DNA from: Amphiduros pacificus
Taxonomy: Eukaryota > Annelida > Polychaeta > Phyllodocida > Hesionidae
DNA length: 64,000 nt
Reading direction: 5' to 3'
Assembly (NCBI GenBank): GCA_949316495.1
Contig: OX439002.1
Span: forward strand, 12,208,001-12,272,000
The notes under the pieces were generated by a model. The model was given only the letters and a program-made list of their open reading frames with translations. It did no database searches and was not told the origin of the DNA. Positions 33,091-45,379 of the stretch are shown here, piece after piece. How positions within the stretch are numbered: the stretch's first letter is position 1; each line of letters opens with the position of its first letter. The translations under genes were made by a program, and so were the position numbers.

Positions 33091-36000
33091 CCTCAAACAA
33101 GAACATACTACTCTTCCTGTTCACTATGGGAATATAACACTTAAACAAAAAAAACTGGTGCTCTTATCTGTTATGAAGATGGATCTTCATGAATATATAT
33201 TATATATGATGGAATGGAAATATCAGGTTCTACACAAGAAAGGCGTCCTTACACTTTTGTTTCATTCTTTAATAATGAAGAAATGATTGATAACAGAAAA
33301 ACCTCATGAAATATGATCAATTTGAAATTATGTAAGCGAATACAGTAAAGCAGAGCAATATTTCAATATAGAAAACCAGGTAAAGAATAAAACTTCACAA
33401 ATATACATTTTTGAAAATTGTTTTAACTTGTAGAAAAAAGGTTCTATCACAAAAAATTGTTTTCTGTTTTTAAGCAAGCTTATATTTTCCATGACTATAC
33501 ACAATTATGTGCTCAATAATTAATCTAAAAATTATTTTTTTAGATTACGATAAAGGGAAAGGATCCAATTACATGTAGATTCGACAATATGCAGAGTTTG
33601 AATGCATATATGGTAATATTTTTAATTTTGTTCATTCCCCGCAATTTTATGACACGATTCTCTTAATATAAGTCTATGCTAAAAATGGCATTATTGCATT
33701 GTTTGTTATCTGAGATTCGTTTTCAGAATGTCATGTTCATAAAGTTAATAAAAAATACAATTGTAAGGTATGGAATGTCTTTTGTTGTAGAAAACAGCTT
33801 TGTTAAGGGAAGCATATATGGACAACAAGGCATTGGAGAGAATGGCGCTGATCATTAAAAGCCTCAGCAATACTGGTTCCTTTTGTTTGTATTCCTTCTC
33901 AGAAAATCAGTCAGATTACTTTGAATTCCATTTACAAATCTATAATATGATAAGATAATGCGAATGACATAGGTGGTCATAATTTATCAGTATCTCAAAG
34001 TTTAACGATAACTTACAAAAAAGAAAGCGCCACAGCACCTAATCTTAAGTACACAAATGTATCAAATGTATTACAAGCAGCAGCCATTAGTAACACAGAG
34101 CAAATTTGAAATGTAAATGAGCCCATTACGTTACTCCATCAATTACTCCGGTTCTTAGCCATGTTATCTTCTTAAATCTCCTACTCTAATTGCTATAGAC
34201 CTGAGAGAGAGAGGACCGTGGTGTGATGTAAGCCACTCAGTGCTACCTCAGCCTGTATGGGTATGCCACCCAGTGCACCATATATGGTTGCTATTTTGGT
34301 GTAATGCAGGAAAGTAGCAGCTTCCTGGCAGATATAAAACGACCTCTGTCCCACTCCCACGCTGCCCAATGCCAATGACGTCATGCCATAAGCCTGTGTT
34401 TGCAAACACTGTGTCCTGCACATTGGGACAGGTCTGACACAGATTGTATGATAATTTCCCCTCAGTCATTGACAATGAATCAATCGATGTACACATAAAT
34501 CCCCTTGGCCCGATTTAAGGCAAATTCCATACAAATTACAAGAGAGTTAAATCAAATTAAAATAATCTTAAATGTGGAAAACAAGAAAATAATTCTTAAT
34601 TTTTTTATTGAAATACTTTACAGAAAGCTGACAAGCAGTTGTTCTGGTCTTTAATCAGTTAGCGAGGTTTTGATAACTGTCATCACTCAAAGGTTAACGG
34701 TAATCCCTTTTGAATATTAATTATCAATAAGGTCAAAGTGAAACAATTATATTTAGAGTGATGTATCCAGAAAAAAACAGACCCGTTAAAAACACCATTT
34801 CAAAGTACCCGAACTTTGAAAAGCACATATGAACAATTATGTATTACAAAATGTCCTGTGATAATTACCTTCAGGTTTGAAAATACTAAGTCTTTTTTAT
34901 CATGGTATAGTCGGAAATATACTTTGCTAATTTGAAAAAGTCTTCTCAAAATAACATGATCACGGTGTTGTAGAAACTGACTGGGGTATCATGGATTAAT
35001 ATACCAGCTACAATGGAACAAGATCATACAAACTTATACCAAAGAAAGGTCACTGACACATCATAAAGATAGGTCTGCAAGGATATTATGAGGAAAAGGT
35101 TCTGGGTATAATTGAGAGTTGGGTTACCAATACATGTGTGAATGCAGAGTGAAGAGCCAAAATAGATTGGGAAAGAGGGAAGGCCAAACAAACAAGAAAA
35201 AAACATTTAAAAAAGAAACAATACTGTGCTGCTCAAAAGTTATTTCCACACCGACAGTGTTTGATTTTCATAAAAGTATCAAAATGATTCTTCGCAATAA
35301 AACTATCATTACTAAATATTTGGATCAATTAAGATATTCTTTATTTGATACATTGTTAATGTTATTTTTTATTCTTATTTTCTAGAATTCTTATTCCAGG
35401 ATTTTCTTACCCAAAACTAGACTGGTACAAACGGATACCATTTAAATCGCAATAAATATGGGTGAAATGTGAGCGGTGACATGCGGTTAACAATGCCTAG
35501 ATTTAAAAAGGTGTTTTCTGTCCTCTTTTATGTCAACTATCAAATTTAAATGGTCAAGAAATCAACACATTCTTCAGTGACACATACAAGTCTATGATCA
35601 CCTGGAGCTGAACTTATTGCCAAATTATAACAAAGAAAGGTTCCATAATTATATGGAATTGCATAACGAGTATTCCAGACTTGAGGGCACAAACATTATC
35701 CTGAAACTTTTATACCTTTTATAGGTCTCTGACTACATACTTCATGAATGGTAGAGCATGGCAGGAAAAGAAAATGAGTCCAAGTTTATTACTGTTTTAA
35801 ATCATCTGTCGCAGATGGCAAATACACAAAAATCAATATCAATTTATATTTCATTATCCCAAAATGAGTCTTTAAATTTATTAGTAGAATTACAATCTTC
35901 AGCTGATCTAAAATATTGAAACAATTGGCCAAAGAATGACATGCTTTAACTGGCATCAGGTGTTCCAAACACGTAATCCTATTATGATTCTAATCGTATT
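33091..36000. other. No gene recognised, AT-rich
   Basis: About 2.9 kb without recognisable domains or repeats. Minus-strand frames at 34496-34193 (82 and 76 codons, overlapping) have protein-like composition but match no family I know. The plus-strand GACAACAAGGCATTGGAGAG frame near 33,820 is short. Confidence 0.35.
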
Positions 36001-36001
36001 A

Positions 36002-36530
36002 TAATAATAATAATAAATCTTTATTCACATATGAAATAACATGGCATTTACAGTGTACAGAGTTCAATCATAGTTAAAAATACAAATGTGGTGTGTCATA
36101 AAAAAGCATTGAAACACAAAAGTTCAGTTTATACATATATCATCAATGGTGTATAAAATATCTTCTCTAGTTAAACTACCATATTCTTTTCTTTGGCCCC
36201 TAATCAATCGTCTCATACAAAACAGCAGACATTACAGCTAAACTCTTGATTCAAATCATCTCTCCATTCAATAATAATGGCACCTTTATGGGAATCATGA
36301 TTAGCACTCGTTTCTATATTTTCATTATAATTATTGCAATATACAGAACAAGGATTTTTAAGAGCCACACAAGCCACATTCTTCAATAACTCGGTACCAA
36401 ACATCTCTTTGCCTTCAGCAAATTTGCAGAATCGTAATTTATTATAACTGCTAATCTCTTCATGAGATACATGCTGTACTCTCATGGTTTGGAAATATAT
36501 CAGTTTGAATGTGTACCGAGCCAAGCCCAT
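36002..36530 (-). mobile_element. Possible retroposon 3' end with (TTA)n tail and unidentified frame
   Basis: On the minus strand, GTGAATAAAGATTTATTATT ends the segment, a form common for LINE or SINE 3' ends and also containing AATAAA. Upstream is a 105-codon frame (36530-36213) with HVSHEEISSYNKLRFCKFAE and KGAIIIEWRDDLNQEFSC, no recognised domain. It could be a LINE C terminus or the last exon of a host gene. Confidence 0.3.
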
Positions 36531-36789
36531 GGCAGGCCGTTCTTATCCTGAATGTAGCCTGGAGCTTAGTGACAGAAGCACACATATGGCTGAAATGGTC
36601 ACCACCACTCCTAATGCCACTGCAGTTTAAACCTCTGCGGATCGAGATGGACCAGTGGTCCTGCACACTGGTCCTGCACCTTATAGTAGGAGGCCCTAGT
36701 AGGAGATTCTTCTGTAACCACTGCCAGAAACAGAGGGAGATGTTTCAGGTCTGCAACAACTTGAAGGTGCTTAGATTTAATTTTTAAGG

Positions 36790-36984
36790 ACCGGCCCCAC
36801 TAGCACAGTTGGTAGAGTGTAGGATATGTGCCTTTCATGGTTTAATAAGTGGAGGTTACGGGAGGTGGTGGGTTCGACTCCCACTGCCGGCAGTGTAACT
36901 TTCACACTGGTTAAAAGGCTCGAAAGTCGACCTGATATGGCCATAGTTGCTGAAAGGGTCGTAAAAACGCCATTTCACATTTAC
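36790..36984 (+). mobile_element. SINE-B (tRNA-derived), 15-bp TSD
   Basis: Head CCGGCCCCACTAGCACAGTT GGTAGAG (A-box-like), B box GGTGGGTTCGACTCCCACTG, body with CACTGGTTAAAAGGCTCGAA. Exact 15-bp direct repeats ATTTAATTTTTAAGG at 36775-36789 and 36985-36999. A different family from SINE-A. Confidence 0.9.
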
Positions 36985-37109
36985 ATTTAATTTTTAAGGT
37001 GCTCAGATGTAATTTTTAAAAAGATTTTAAAGAAAATGTTGACGGGTCGACAGACATTTTCTCCACTCCTAAAGCTCTGCAAAGAAATCAGCAGAGCTAA
37101 AAAAAGGTG

Positions 37110-37575
37110 TGAATTCAGGGAAAGACGAGGATTACAGCAGGGAGATGGGTGATGACAGGGAAAGACAGGGCAATCGCAAGGATAGATGGGTGCATACAGG
37201 GATAGACAGGTGATTACGGGCATAGACAGGGCAATTACAGGGATAGATGGGTGATTAGTGGGAAAGACAGGGCAATTACAGGGATAGATGGGTGATTAGT
37301 GGGAAAGACAGGGCAATTACAGGGATAGATGGGTGATTAGTGGGAAAGACAGGGCAATTACAGGGATAGATGGGTGATTAGTGGGAAAGACAGGGCAATT
37401 ACAGGGATAGATGGGTGATTAGTGGGAAAGACAGGGCAATTACAGGGATAGATGGGTGATTAGTGGGAAAGACAGGGCAATTGCAGGAATAGATGGGATT
37501 ACAGGGAGAGACGAGGCAATTGTAGGGATAGACAGTGCATTTTCAGGGATAGACAGGGTGATTATAGACGGGTGA
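37110..37575 (+). repeat. 41-bp minisatellite
   Basis: Core unit TGATTAGTGGGAAAGACAGG then GCAATTACAGGGATAGATGGG, repeated six times nearly identically at about 37250-37490, with degraded units at both sides built of GGGATAGA(C/T)(A/G)GG. Not coding. Confidence 0.93.
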
Positions 37576-37579
37576 TCAG

Positions 37580-38790
37580 CTTCCAGATCCCCAATATTCA
37601 AAATATATTCAAATAGACAAACTGCCATTTATTGGAATTATGAGATGAGAATATACAGAGATAAATTATCATTTTTTTGCTTTATTTACAAGTGCAGTTA
37701 CGCAAGTGCACTTAGCACCCTTCAAGAGCATCCGCGTACAAATTAATATGGCATAGTATCCATAGCGTTTGATGCCATGCCTCAAAAACCCATCCCAATC
37801 AGGAGTTCGCCACATTTATGCTTACGGGCAGGAAACAGCATAAGGATAAGTTACAAGGGCCCACTTCAGTTGAACACTGGTCAGGATCCCTGGGGAAAAA
37901 CTGCTGATCATCAGACTCGGACCAAAAGATTTCAAAGATGATGCTATAAAGATGATGGAATCTTGGCCTCTCACGGAATACTTGGCTGCCAAATAGGATT
38001 TCTCATCGGCCTTTCAGTCAGTGTTCGTAGTCTGAATGCACTATATGACAAAAGTTTGTTTAATGAATTCTCTTTTGGGCTTGATCATAACATTAGAATT
38101 GAATAAAACTTTGTGTAATACAATCCACTACCTGGATGACATAATCACATTTGGAACTGAACGTTTGTGTTAAGGTTTCATAGCACTGTTTTATCGTGCT
38201 GCCCCCTATAAATCTATTTATTACAACCACAAACTGATAAAAAGCATCTGTTCTTAGGTGAGACAACACATTTTTTGGTGAGACAACATCATGAATTATT
38301 TCACATTGCCAACTCAATGCATAAAAACTTTTATGAGAATGACATGGATTTGTACAACGACAAGCACTAGCTTATAATTGAACAGAATAGCATGAAAATG
38401 GGTTCAAAAATCAGGTAATTGAACTCCATGTGTAAGGATCTATTACCATTGTTAACAAAAGATGCTTGCCATTAGAATTTATTTGGAAAGTCTTTAAGAA
38501 TGATATATTCTGACTACATCTTACTTCCTTTATTTGAGGCTTTATTTACGGGTGAATTCTGGTCTACAGATATGTTTAATGCTATCAGTTACTTACACAA
38601 ATAACTCATGACACAGTAAAGACATTATGATTTTTAAAAGCATTTTAAACCACATATGTACAAACCCAAATATTCGGAATAATGAACTGTGAAAAGTGAA
38701 TAAGTAACAAACTTCACACACATCCAAAACACTGACACCAGTTGACTGAGTTATACTTGCACATGAATTTGTTGTTGTAGTCACTTTCTT
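37580..38790. other. No gene recognised
   Basis: Short frames only. No repeat or domain identified. Confidence 0.35.
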
Positions 38791-38804
38791 ACCAAAACAA
38801 GGAT

Positions 38805-38955
38805 ACTGATTGGCTGTGTTATTACATCTGACAAATTTTTTACTTGGTGTCGATTGGCTTATAAAAGAAGCTTGTTATGGGCGTGACCTCTCAGTACTCA
38901 CTGATTATGGTCAATTATTGCAGAGCTAGGTACAAATCCTGGCTCTGCTATGGAG
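38805..38955 (+). promoter_or_regulatory. Promoter-like cluster: inverted CCAAT boxes, TATAAAAG, Inr-like TCAGT
   Basis: ATTGG at 38809-38813 and 38853-38857, TATAAAAG at 38860-38867, and CTCTCAGTACT about 25-30 bp downstream at 38888-38898 form a plausible core promoter on the plus strand. The first downstream frames are short (MVNYCRARYKSWLCYGE from ~38907; MESNYITDNFQDAPPDRK from 38950), so any gene would need splicing. Unproven. Confidence 0.3.
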
Positions 38956-39362
38956 AGTAATTACATTACAGACAATTTCCAAGATGCACCACCGGATAGA
39001 AAGTTAACATTTTTTTAAAATACAGATATAAATAAGTCCAGAGCTTTGATCGGTGAAAGGTAGACATGGGTGAGAGATATATTTGCATATAAAAGATATG
39101 TGCACATAAAAGACAGAAACACATGTGACAGGCACATTCATATATACCTGTAGGCATCACACAGAACACATTCAAGGACATAACAATCATTAATGTACTG
39201 CACAAAGGTGAGAATCGAAGGAGAGCAATTCAATTAAATTAAAACCATAACCGTCTGCAAAGTGATAACAACAGGTCTGTGCTCGCCCACGTGCCTGTTT
39301 ATAGTATGTCTGATTGTCTGTCTATAAACTAAGGGCATGGAAACTCTGTCATAACGTTTTAA

Positions 39363-40292
39363 GGGTATTTATGGGTGTTGGTAGTGAGTGCCCCCTTGTG
39401 GCAGAGGAGTAAATTACCAAAATACTGTACATGCTGGGAATTGGTACATTTACGGTGTAAAAATACATTCCCTATCAAATTAAAAGCATTCATGACATGA
39501 ATCAATATTTGAACTATAAGGTATGATTACAAGTATATTTCTTTCAAAATAGTAATTTGTCCTAATTCTCCTTGATGGGAGTTTTCATGAGAAATGAAGA
39601 AGACAAGAAAATAAGTTCTGCAGATTACACAACAGTAGTAAGCTTGTTTTTAGCTGTGTTTATTTCATTTCATTGGAAAGAAAATTCACTGTGATCCTAG
39701 TGAAACAGATTTTCTCATTTTGATTTGTATAATTTGGAATTAAAAAGGAAGTTTGGCAATCAGATATGTGAAGGGAGGTGAAAAAATTCATATTTTTGAA
39801 ATGATCAAGTGTGTACCTTACCTCTATTTTTCTCTTAATGTTTTTGAAAAATAGAAAATCTGTTTCACTAGGACCACAGTAAATATTGTTAAGATCACTT
39901 TTACAAAGTTGTTTGGAAATCCACTTTATTATGGTCCCACAATCTGCAGAACTTGTTCCCTTTAACATTTTGACATGACAAAATAGATTTTGGAGCAGTG
40001 ATATTTATACTACGCCACTTTTTATGAGTTAAAAGGATATGAAGCTTTCAATATAATCAAAGAATTTCCATTGTGATTTTCAAATAATAAATCAATAATT
40101 TTATTACAGAAATGAATACCATAAAATGTCATTTCATGACTTGAATGTTTTAATGAAAAAGGAACTATTTTTGACAGTTGAATAATTTTCCCTTACTTTT
40201 TTGAAAACGTTCCACTTTGGCGTAAAAAGAAAATAGTTCCCTCAGAAAATCTGCCACCAGAGGACACTCACTACCAACACACATAAATACCC
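39363..40292. mobile_element. 930-bp TTAA-flanked foldback element (piggyBac- or Kolobok-type non-autonomous)
   Basis: TTAA at 39359-39362 and 40293-40296 flank ends that are inverted repeats: GGGTATTTATGGGTGTTGGT on the left and the complement of GGGTATTTATGTGTGTTGGT on the right, 39 of 43 matching. The similarity continues weakly inwards: AAGTTCTGCAGATT, and CCTAGTGAAACAGATTTTCT at 39693 against its complement at 39876. The whole element could therefore fold into a long diverged hairpin. The 102-codon minus frame inside is part of an arm and not recognised. TTAA duplication is typical of piggyBac and of Kolobok elements. Confidence 0.8.
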
Positions 40293-40597
40293 TTAAAATT
40301 AATCTATAAATTTACATGTGTACATGTGTCGTTATGAAATGTTTACATAATTGACTGATGTTCAAAGAGCCTTTTCATGTTTAATTCAATGATGACTGTG
40401 AGATAGTTCAGTATTCCAATTGTCAGTCACATTTAACAAAGTCAATCTGATATATATATATATCTTTATTACATAATAATAAAGTGGTGCCATGAAGCCA
40501 GACAAGGAATACAATAATCCAATAGCTATGGTTTGTAATCCTGCAAGCACAAATTTCCATGTAAACTGTAATTAATTAGTCTCTATCTTGTTATCGA

Positions 40598-41900
40598 TCA
40601 CATATTGATCAAGCATGCATATGGTGGATTATGCCAGTCAAGATCAAACTTTGAATGAAATATGATATAGGAAGAAACAAGTACTATTTTACATAAATCA
40701 CTTTTGAGCTGGTTACATTTTACATTTTGACTGATTTGTCTGATGAAGGATTTCAGTCTGTTCATGTTTTCGCCAGTTATATGACCTCTGGATCCCTTTT
40801 CAAATGTATAATATGTCACCTCAAAGTCATTCTCTTCAATATCAGAGATAAGCTTTCTGTATCGTTCTACTTTGTGCTGGTGGGTCTCATAGACATTGCC
40901 CTCGAAAGGTACTAAAAGCTCAAACAAAATTACCTTCTTATTGTGACTGTTCACAAGAACTTTATCGGGATGAAGGGAAGTGATAGCAACATCAATGGGA
41001 ACTGTTGAGATGCCTTGATATTCAGAGTCTAGGTCAGCATATATATTGTATGTGTGATACTGGGACACATTTTTATGGGTATCACAGAGTTTATTCAGTA
41101 TGAAGTCATGTCTCCAGCCATATCTATCCAGCATTTCTTTGCAATGGTTGGTGAAGTGTTTCACGCTGGCCACAGAGTTCCTTCTGTTACCCCAGCGTTT
41201 TACGTTGGCATTGGTGGCGAGGGTGTCAATACTGGCATTGACTGCAAACTGCAGTATACCCCGTGGCAGCTCATACATTACACTTCTCCATGTCACATGT
41301 GTTTTCTCTAGATGGAGCAGATCGAGAAAGCGTCCTTGCACTGGGATGAAGGGAAGTGATAGCAACATCAATGGGAACTGTTGAGATGCCTTGATATTCA
41401 GAGTCTAGGTCAGCATATATATTGTATGTGTGATACTGGGACACATTTTTATGGGTATCACAGAGTTTATTCAGTATGAAGTCATGTCTCCAGCCATATC
41501 TATCCAGCATTTCTTTGCAATGGTTGGTGAAGTGTTTCACGCTGGCCACAGAGTTCCTTCTGTTACCCCAGCGTTTTACGTTGGCATTGGTGGCGAGGGT
41601 GTCAATACTGGCATTGACTGCAAACTGCAGTATACCCCGTGGCAGCTCATACATTACACTTCTCCATGTCACATGTGTTTTCTCTAGATGGAGCAGATCG
41701 AGAAAGCGTCCTTGCACTGTGATCACGGATACTTTGCTTCACCTTAGCTTTTGCGGTAGCTACATGTGAATGTTCTGCAGCATTTGGAATGTCCAACGTA
41801 CAGTTTTGGAAGTGGTCCTCACTGTATGAAGTGATATATCCTTTACGGGTCCAATGTCTCTCTCGTGATAGACAGGAGTCCAAAGCCACATTCACCAGTT
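40598..41900 (-). pseudogene. LINE C-terminal part with restriction-like endonuclease motif
   Basis: The minus frame 41371-40598 reads YGWRHDFILNKL, IDVAITSLHPDKVLVNSHNK and KVILFELLVPFEGN, then AHQHKVERYRKL-like and TYYTFEKGSRGHITGENMNR. HPD followed 14 residues later by E (..ILFELLVP) fits the K/RPD-X12-14-D/E signature of the restriction-like endonuclease found at the C terminus of R2/R4/NeSL-type LINEs. RHD upstream is also conserved in related proteins I remember. The upstream portion (to ~41890) is disrupted by a 376-bp tandem duplication and ends at a SINE. No RT palm is present, so this is a 5'-truncated copy. The 3' end is near 40,455-40,480 (TCTTTATTACATAATAATAA). Confidence 0.65.
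40967..41718 (-). repeat. 376-bp near-perfect tandem duplication within the LINE
   Basis: 40967-41342 and 41343-41718 are identical as far as I compared them, including a shared 85-codon shadow frame. The period of 376 bp shifts the reading frame of the LINE. It looks very recent, or is an assembly duplication. Confidence 0.9.
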
Positions 41901-42106
41901 GGTTAGAGCGCCAGCTTATTAGCACCAGTTCCTCTGTGGTGGTCCAAAGGTCGTGGGATCGAACCCCAGCCGTGCCGAGATTAAACTCATGATACAATTT
42001 CCCATATGAGCTCAGGCCAGTGCCTGAAGGGTTAACCCATTGTCCTTGTGAATCTGAAATGACTGAAATATTGTTGAAGTGATGAAAATCCCATGCAAAC
42101 TAACAA
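41894..42106 (+). mobile_element. SINE-A, internally deleted
   Basis: ACCAGTTGGTTAGAGCGCCA head, GGTCGTGGGATCGAACCCCA B box, then a jump from CCTTGTGAATCTG straight to GAAATGACTGAAATATTGTT. About 100 bp of the body is missing. Confidence 0.88.
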
Positions 42107-42109
42107 ATG

Positions 42110-43100
42110 GGGTTTTACATCGGGGGTTTTACATATATATATATATATATATAAAACGCCTTATATGATCTATTTAAATTAATCATTAACATATGAATGG
42201 ACAAGCACGAGTGAACGGGGGCGGAAGCTTATTTTAGTTTTCAAAGAAGGCAGTTTTTGCATGCGCATGTGCAGGATCCACTAACGGCGTATGTCAATGT
42301 GAGGACTTGCAGAGGTAGAGTAGGATCATGATAAATAGTATATTATTCAGGTGTGGAACATCATCCAAATAAAGCTATACTATGCCCTATAATGTTTACA
42401 TAAGTAGCATTATTAATCAGTGTTTGAATAGTGAAAGTTCTGAAACATAGAATTAAAGGTGTTCGTGAAAGAAAACAATTATAACAATCATTGTGACATG
42501 AAATGATTTTGTGTTTATCTTAAAATGAACATGGCATGGGTCAAACGTCTCTCCCGCTATAATAGCGTTTCAGATCTGATTCCAATTATCCACATATTAA
42601 TCTTGCAAGTGGGCCGGTGGGAAGAACAGGAAACTGTCATATTTATTTACCAAATGATACTCAGTTAGAAATGTGAAATGTGTTGATATGCTTGGCACTG
42701 CAATATTGTGTCAATATTGTGTCCATTATTTTGAAACGTATCGTCAAATGCGGAGAAACCACTATTTGTTACTGCGTAAGGTTTATTCATTTCAGGGAGG
42801 ACAATTGGATTTGATCTTATCTTCGGTATAAGAAAATGTAACCTAAGAACCCTTTGTAGAAACAAGTCGCTTGTATCCATCATCAGTTAGAGCCAAACAT
42901 CTATTTGGTCACGGATGAACGTGACAAAAATGAGGTCACGCACGACTATCGCCTGACCATTTTGTGTCCAAATAATGGCATGCAACAAATTTGCATGACC
43001 AGATGGTGTCACACAATAGCCATGCGTGACTTTAGTTGGTCACGGTTTTGCATGACCAATTAAATATTTACCTTCCTTGCCTACAAATACAGCTGTTTTA
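42110..43100. other. No gene recognised
   Basis: Contains a short (TA)n at 42136-42153. In 42,890-43,065, GGTCACG and GCATGACCA motifs recur in both orientations around GTGAC words, a possible small foldback. No domains. Confidence 0.35.
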
Positions 43101-43110
43101 TGAAAATAAT

Positions 43111-43315
43111 TCCGGCCCCACTAGCGCAGTTGGTAGAGCCTTGGAGTAATTATTACTCCAAGGTAGAGCAAAGGATGTGTGTCTTATTTGGTTATATAAG
43201 TGGGGAACGGGAGGTATTGGGTTCGGCTCCCACTAACGGCAGTGTTACTCTTATACTGGTTAAAAGGATCGAAAATCGACCTAAAAGTCGAGTTGCTGAA
43301 ATGGTCGTAAAAAGA
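43111..43315 (+). mobile_element. SINE-B, copy with palindromic insertion in the head
   Basis: Head CCGGCCCCACTAGCGCAGTT GGTAGAGC, then an inserted perfect 25-nt palindrome CCTTGGAGTAAT-T-ATTACTCCAAGG (43139-43163) and a repeated GGTAGAGC. The rest follows: B box GTATTGGGTTCGGCTCCCAC, CTGGTTAAAAGGATCGAAAA. The insertion splits the A-box region, so transcription by polymerase III is doubtful. Confidence 0.85.
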
Positions 43316-43802
43316 ATTTTTATGAAAGTAAGACAGCAAAAGTTTTGCATTTACAACCGCCGGTTTTACGACTATTTTAAGGTCATTGCACGAGAAGATG
43401 AGATCCTACTTCTTATTTGTCATCGTCTAGACATTCTTATAATATCATGCATGGTCTGAATCATATTGTACTCAACCTGATATCCGATTTTCTTTTAAAG
43501 GTATTAAATTGAATCATGTTCAATATTATGAATTTTATCACGTCTACCACATTGATGCCTAATTGGGAGTGGGCTGGAGTTGTTGTCTTCGCCATCTGCA
43601 GGTCTGACATTATATTGTGATACAGAAATTGTGTTTTTCCTGGAAAGCAACTGCTTACCCTAAAGAGCTATCATCGGCTTTGAGTCAGACTATACTTGAT
43701 TATCTTAGGTAACTGCTGCCGATCGTATATCTTCATAAGAGTCTTACTCTGAACTTACTTGACATTTATATTGAGTGACATGCATAAGGTTCACATTATA
43801 AC

Positions 43803-43924
43803 AGGACCACTGGTTGTGGCACAGTTGGTTCGAGTGCAAGCTTATTAGCACCAGTCCATGAGTGCTGATCCAAAAATGTATGTGCCTTAAGGGTAAACAT
43901 CTGCTCATGTGAGAAATTGTAACA

Positions 43925-44000
<76 letters not shown>
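43803..44000 (+). mobile_element. SINE-A, degenerate, running into (TA)n
   Basis: ACCACTGGTTGTGGCACAGT TGGTT head and AGCTTATTAGCACCAGT are recognisable; the B box is lost. The copy changes into a (TA)n microsatellite at 43926-43999. Confidence 0.7.
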
Positions 44001-44002
<2 letters not shown>

Positions 44003-44635
44003 TGGCTTATGTAGGTATGTAATCCTTAGTTGTTTTATTTGTTTATGAAAAGCTGCAGTATGTTGTTACCATTAAATTCCTCTATATGACAGAGCTCAGA
44101 CAGCTCACGTTTATTGGAACAACTTCAATATACACACCAAAATTGATGACCTCTTTGCTGTGCGTGTAAACATTTCTTTTTAACTTGTCTAGGCTATTTT
44201 ACATATGGTGCAGGTATCGATCATGATTATCCAAATATAATCGGCTTTATTCAGAATTATAAAAAAAGCTTGTTCGGTGTCTCTAATTACCTAATTTTGT
44301 GCGCAAAGCAAACAATATATCAAAGGGCAATTTCATGCTAATTTCAGTACAACAAGATACAAACTATCTGTATGTTATGAATATTTCAGGAGGAAAAAGT
44401 TAAATCCTTTTTTCATTAAGAGAATAATTTTATAATTATTAATCTCCGAGCAATGGAGATCCTCGTATCTTTTTTCAAGTAATCATAAACAGACAAAAAT
44501 GTTTAGTCCCAAAAGCATTCAAAATATTCAGCGGCTCAGGATAATGAACAATGCTATGTGATTACTTGTCAGAGGGTGAAATGACGGATTATTTTATTTA
44601 CACGTATAAACCTGTCACAACGAAAAATGCCATGT
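44000..44635. other. No gene recognised
   Basis: AT-rich, short frames only. Confidence 0.35.
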
Positions 44636-44639
44636 GTTC

Positions 44640-44722
44640 ATGTTTTTTGGGGGATTACATCATTTTCAACATTAGTTTAGGTATATCATGACGAGACCTA
44701 TTTGTAGTTGTAGTGCTTCCCC
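44640..44722 (-). mobile_element. SINE-A 3' fragment, apparent Harbinger target
   Basis: GGGGATTACATCATTTTCAA C and GACGAGACCTATTTGTAG match the complement of the SINE-A 3' part. It ends where the Harbinger element begins. Sequence just right of the Harbinger (GTCCTTGA, 48593) weakly resembles the next part of the SINE, so the transposon may have landed inside it. Confidence 0.6.
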
Positions 44723-45379
44723 TTAAGCGGTGGTCTCACTGCAAACAGGCCAAGCGGATGAAATCGGACGTGAAAACTTGGACGTTTGCTTTCTTCGTAT
44801 CTCATCCTTGAGTCATGTGTTTAGGGCTCGGAGCAGTACGGGTATGACCACTTTGGTCTGCCAAATTTTTCAACATGTTGAAAATTTTGTGGGGAGATGT
44901 GAATGACCAGTTCGCACTTTGTTTGTTACACATGCTGATTACATCAGGAATGCAAACACCTGGTTCATATCTCATGCTGAATGCGTTCTGAAAGTGTGAT
45001 ATCAAAGTGGAAAAGGAACAAATAAGAAACAAATAATAAACGAAGGTGGTCAGGATTGAAAGCGAACATAAACCTGAACCAAAACAAATGAAGATGAATA
45101 TAAGCTGATGACTTGCAGATGAGTTGTGAACAGTAAACGTACAGGCACGGAGCAAACAGAAGGAGAATGCATGGACATGTAGAAAGTAAGGAGTCGTTGT
45201 GGCCAACATCAGCACAAGGAAAGCTTGTACTGCGCAGAAGAACAATGACACTGATGTCACAAATGAGATATGAAAAGGCACTCAAGCACCTTTGTCATCA
45301 TTTCCATAAGGTCCTCTCAAGCTGAATACAGAAATGACATATTTAGGACACAGTTTGGATTTCAGTTTGCACAACTTCA

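Noticed and set aside
34193-34496. Overlapping minus frames of 76 and 82 codons as a host exon
   Set aside because: Two mutually exclusive frames, no splice context or recognised domain; left as unassigned.
44802-45281. 159-codon hydrophobic minus frame with membrane-like segments
   Set aside because: It lies inside the Harbinger element opposite its 5' region, overlaps another open frame, and matches no family; probably chance.
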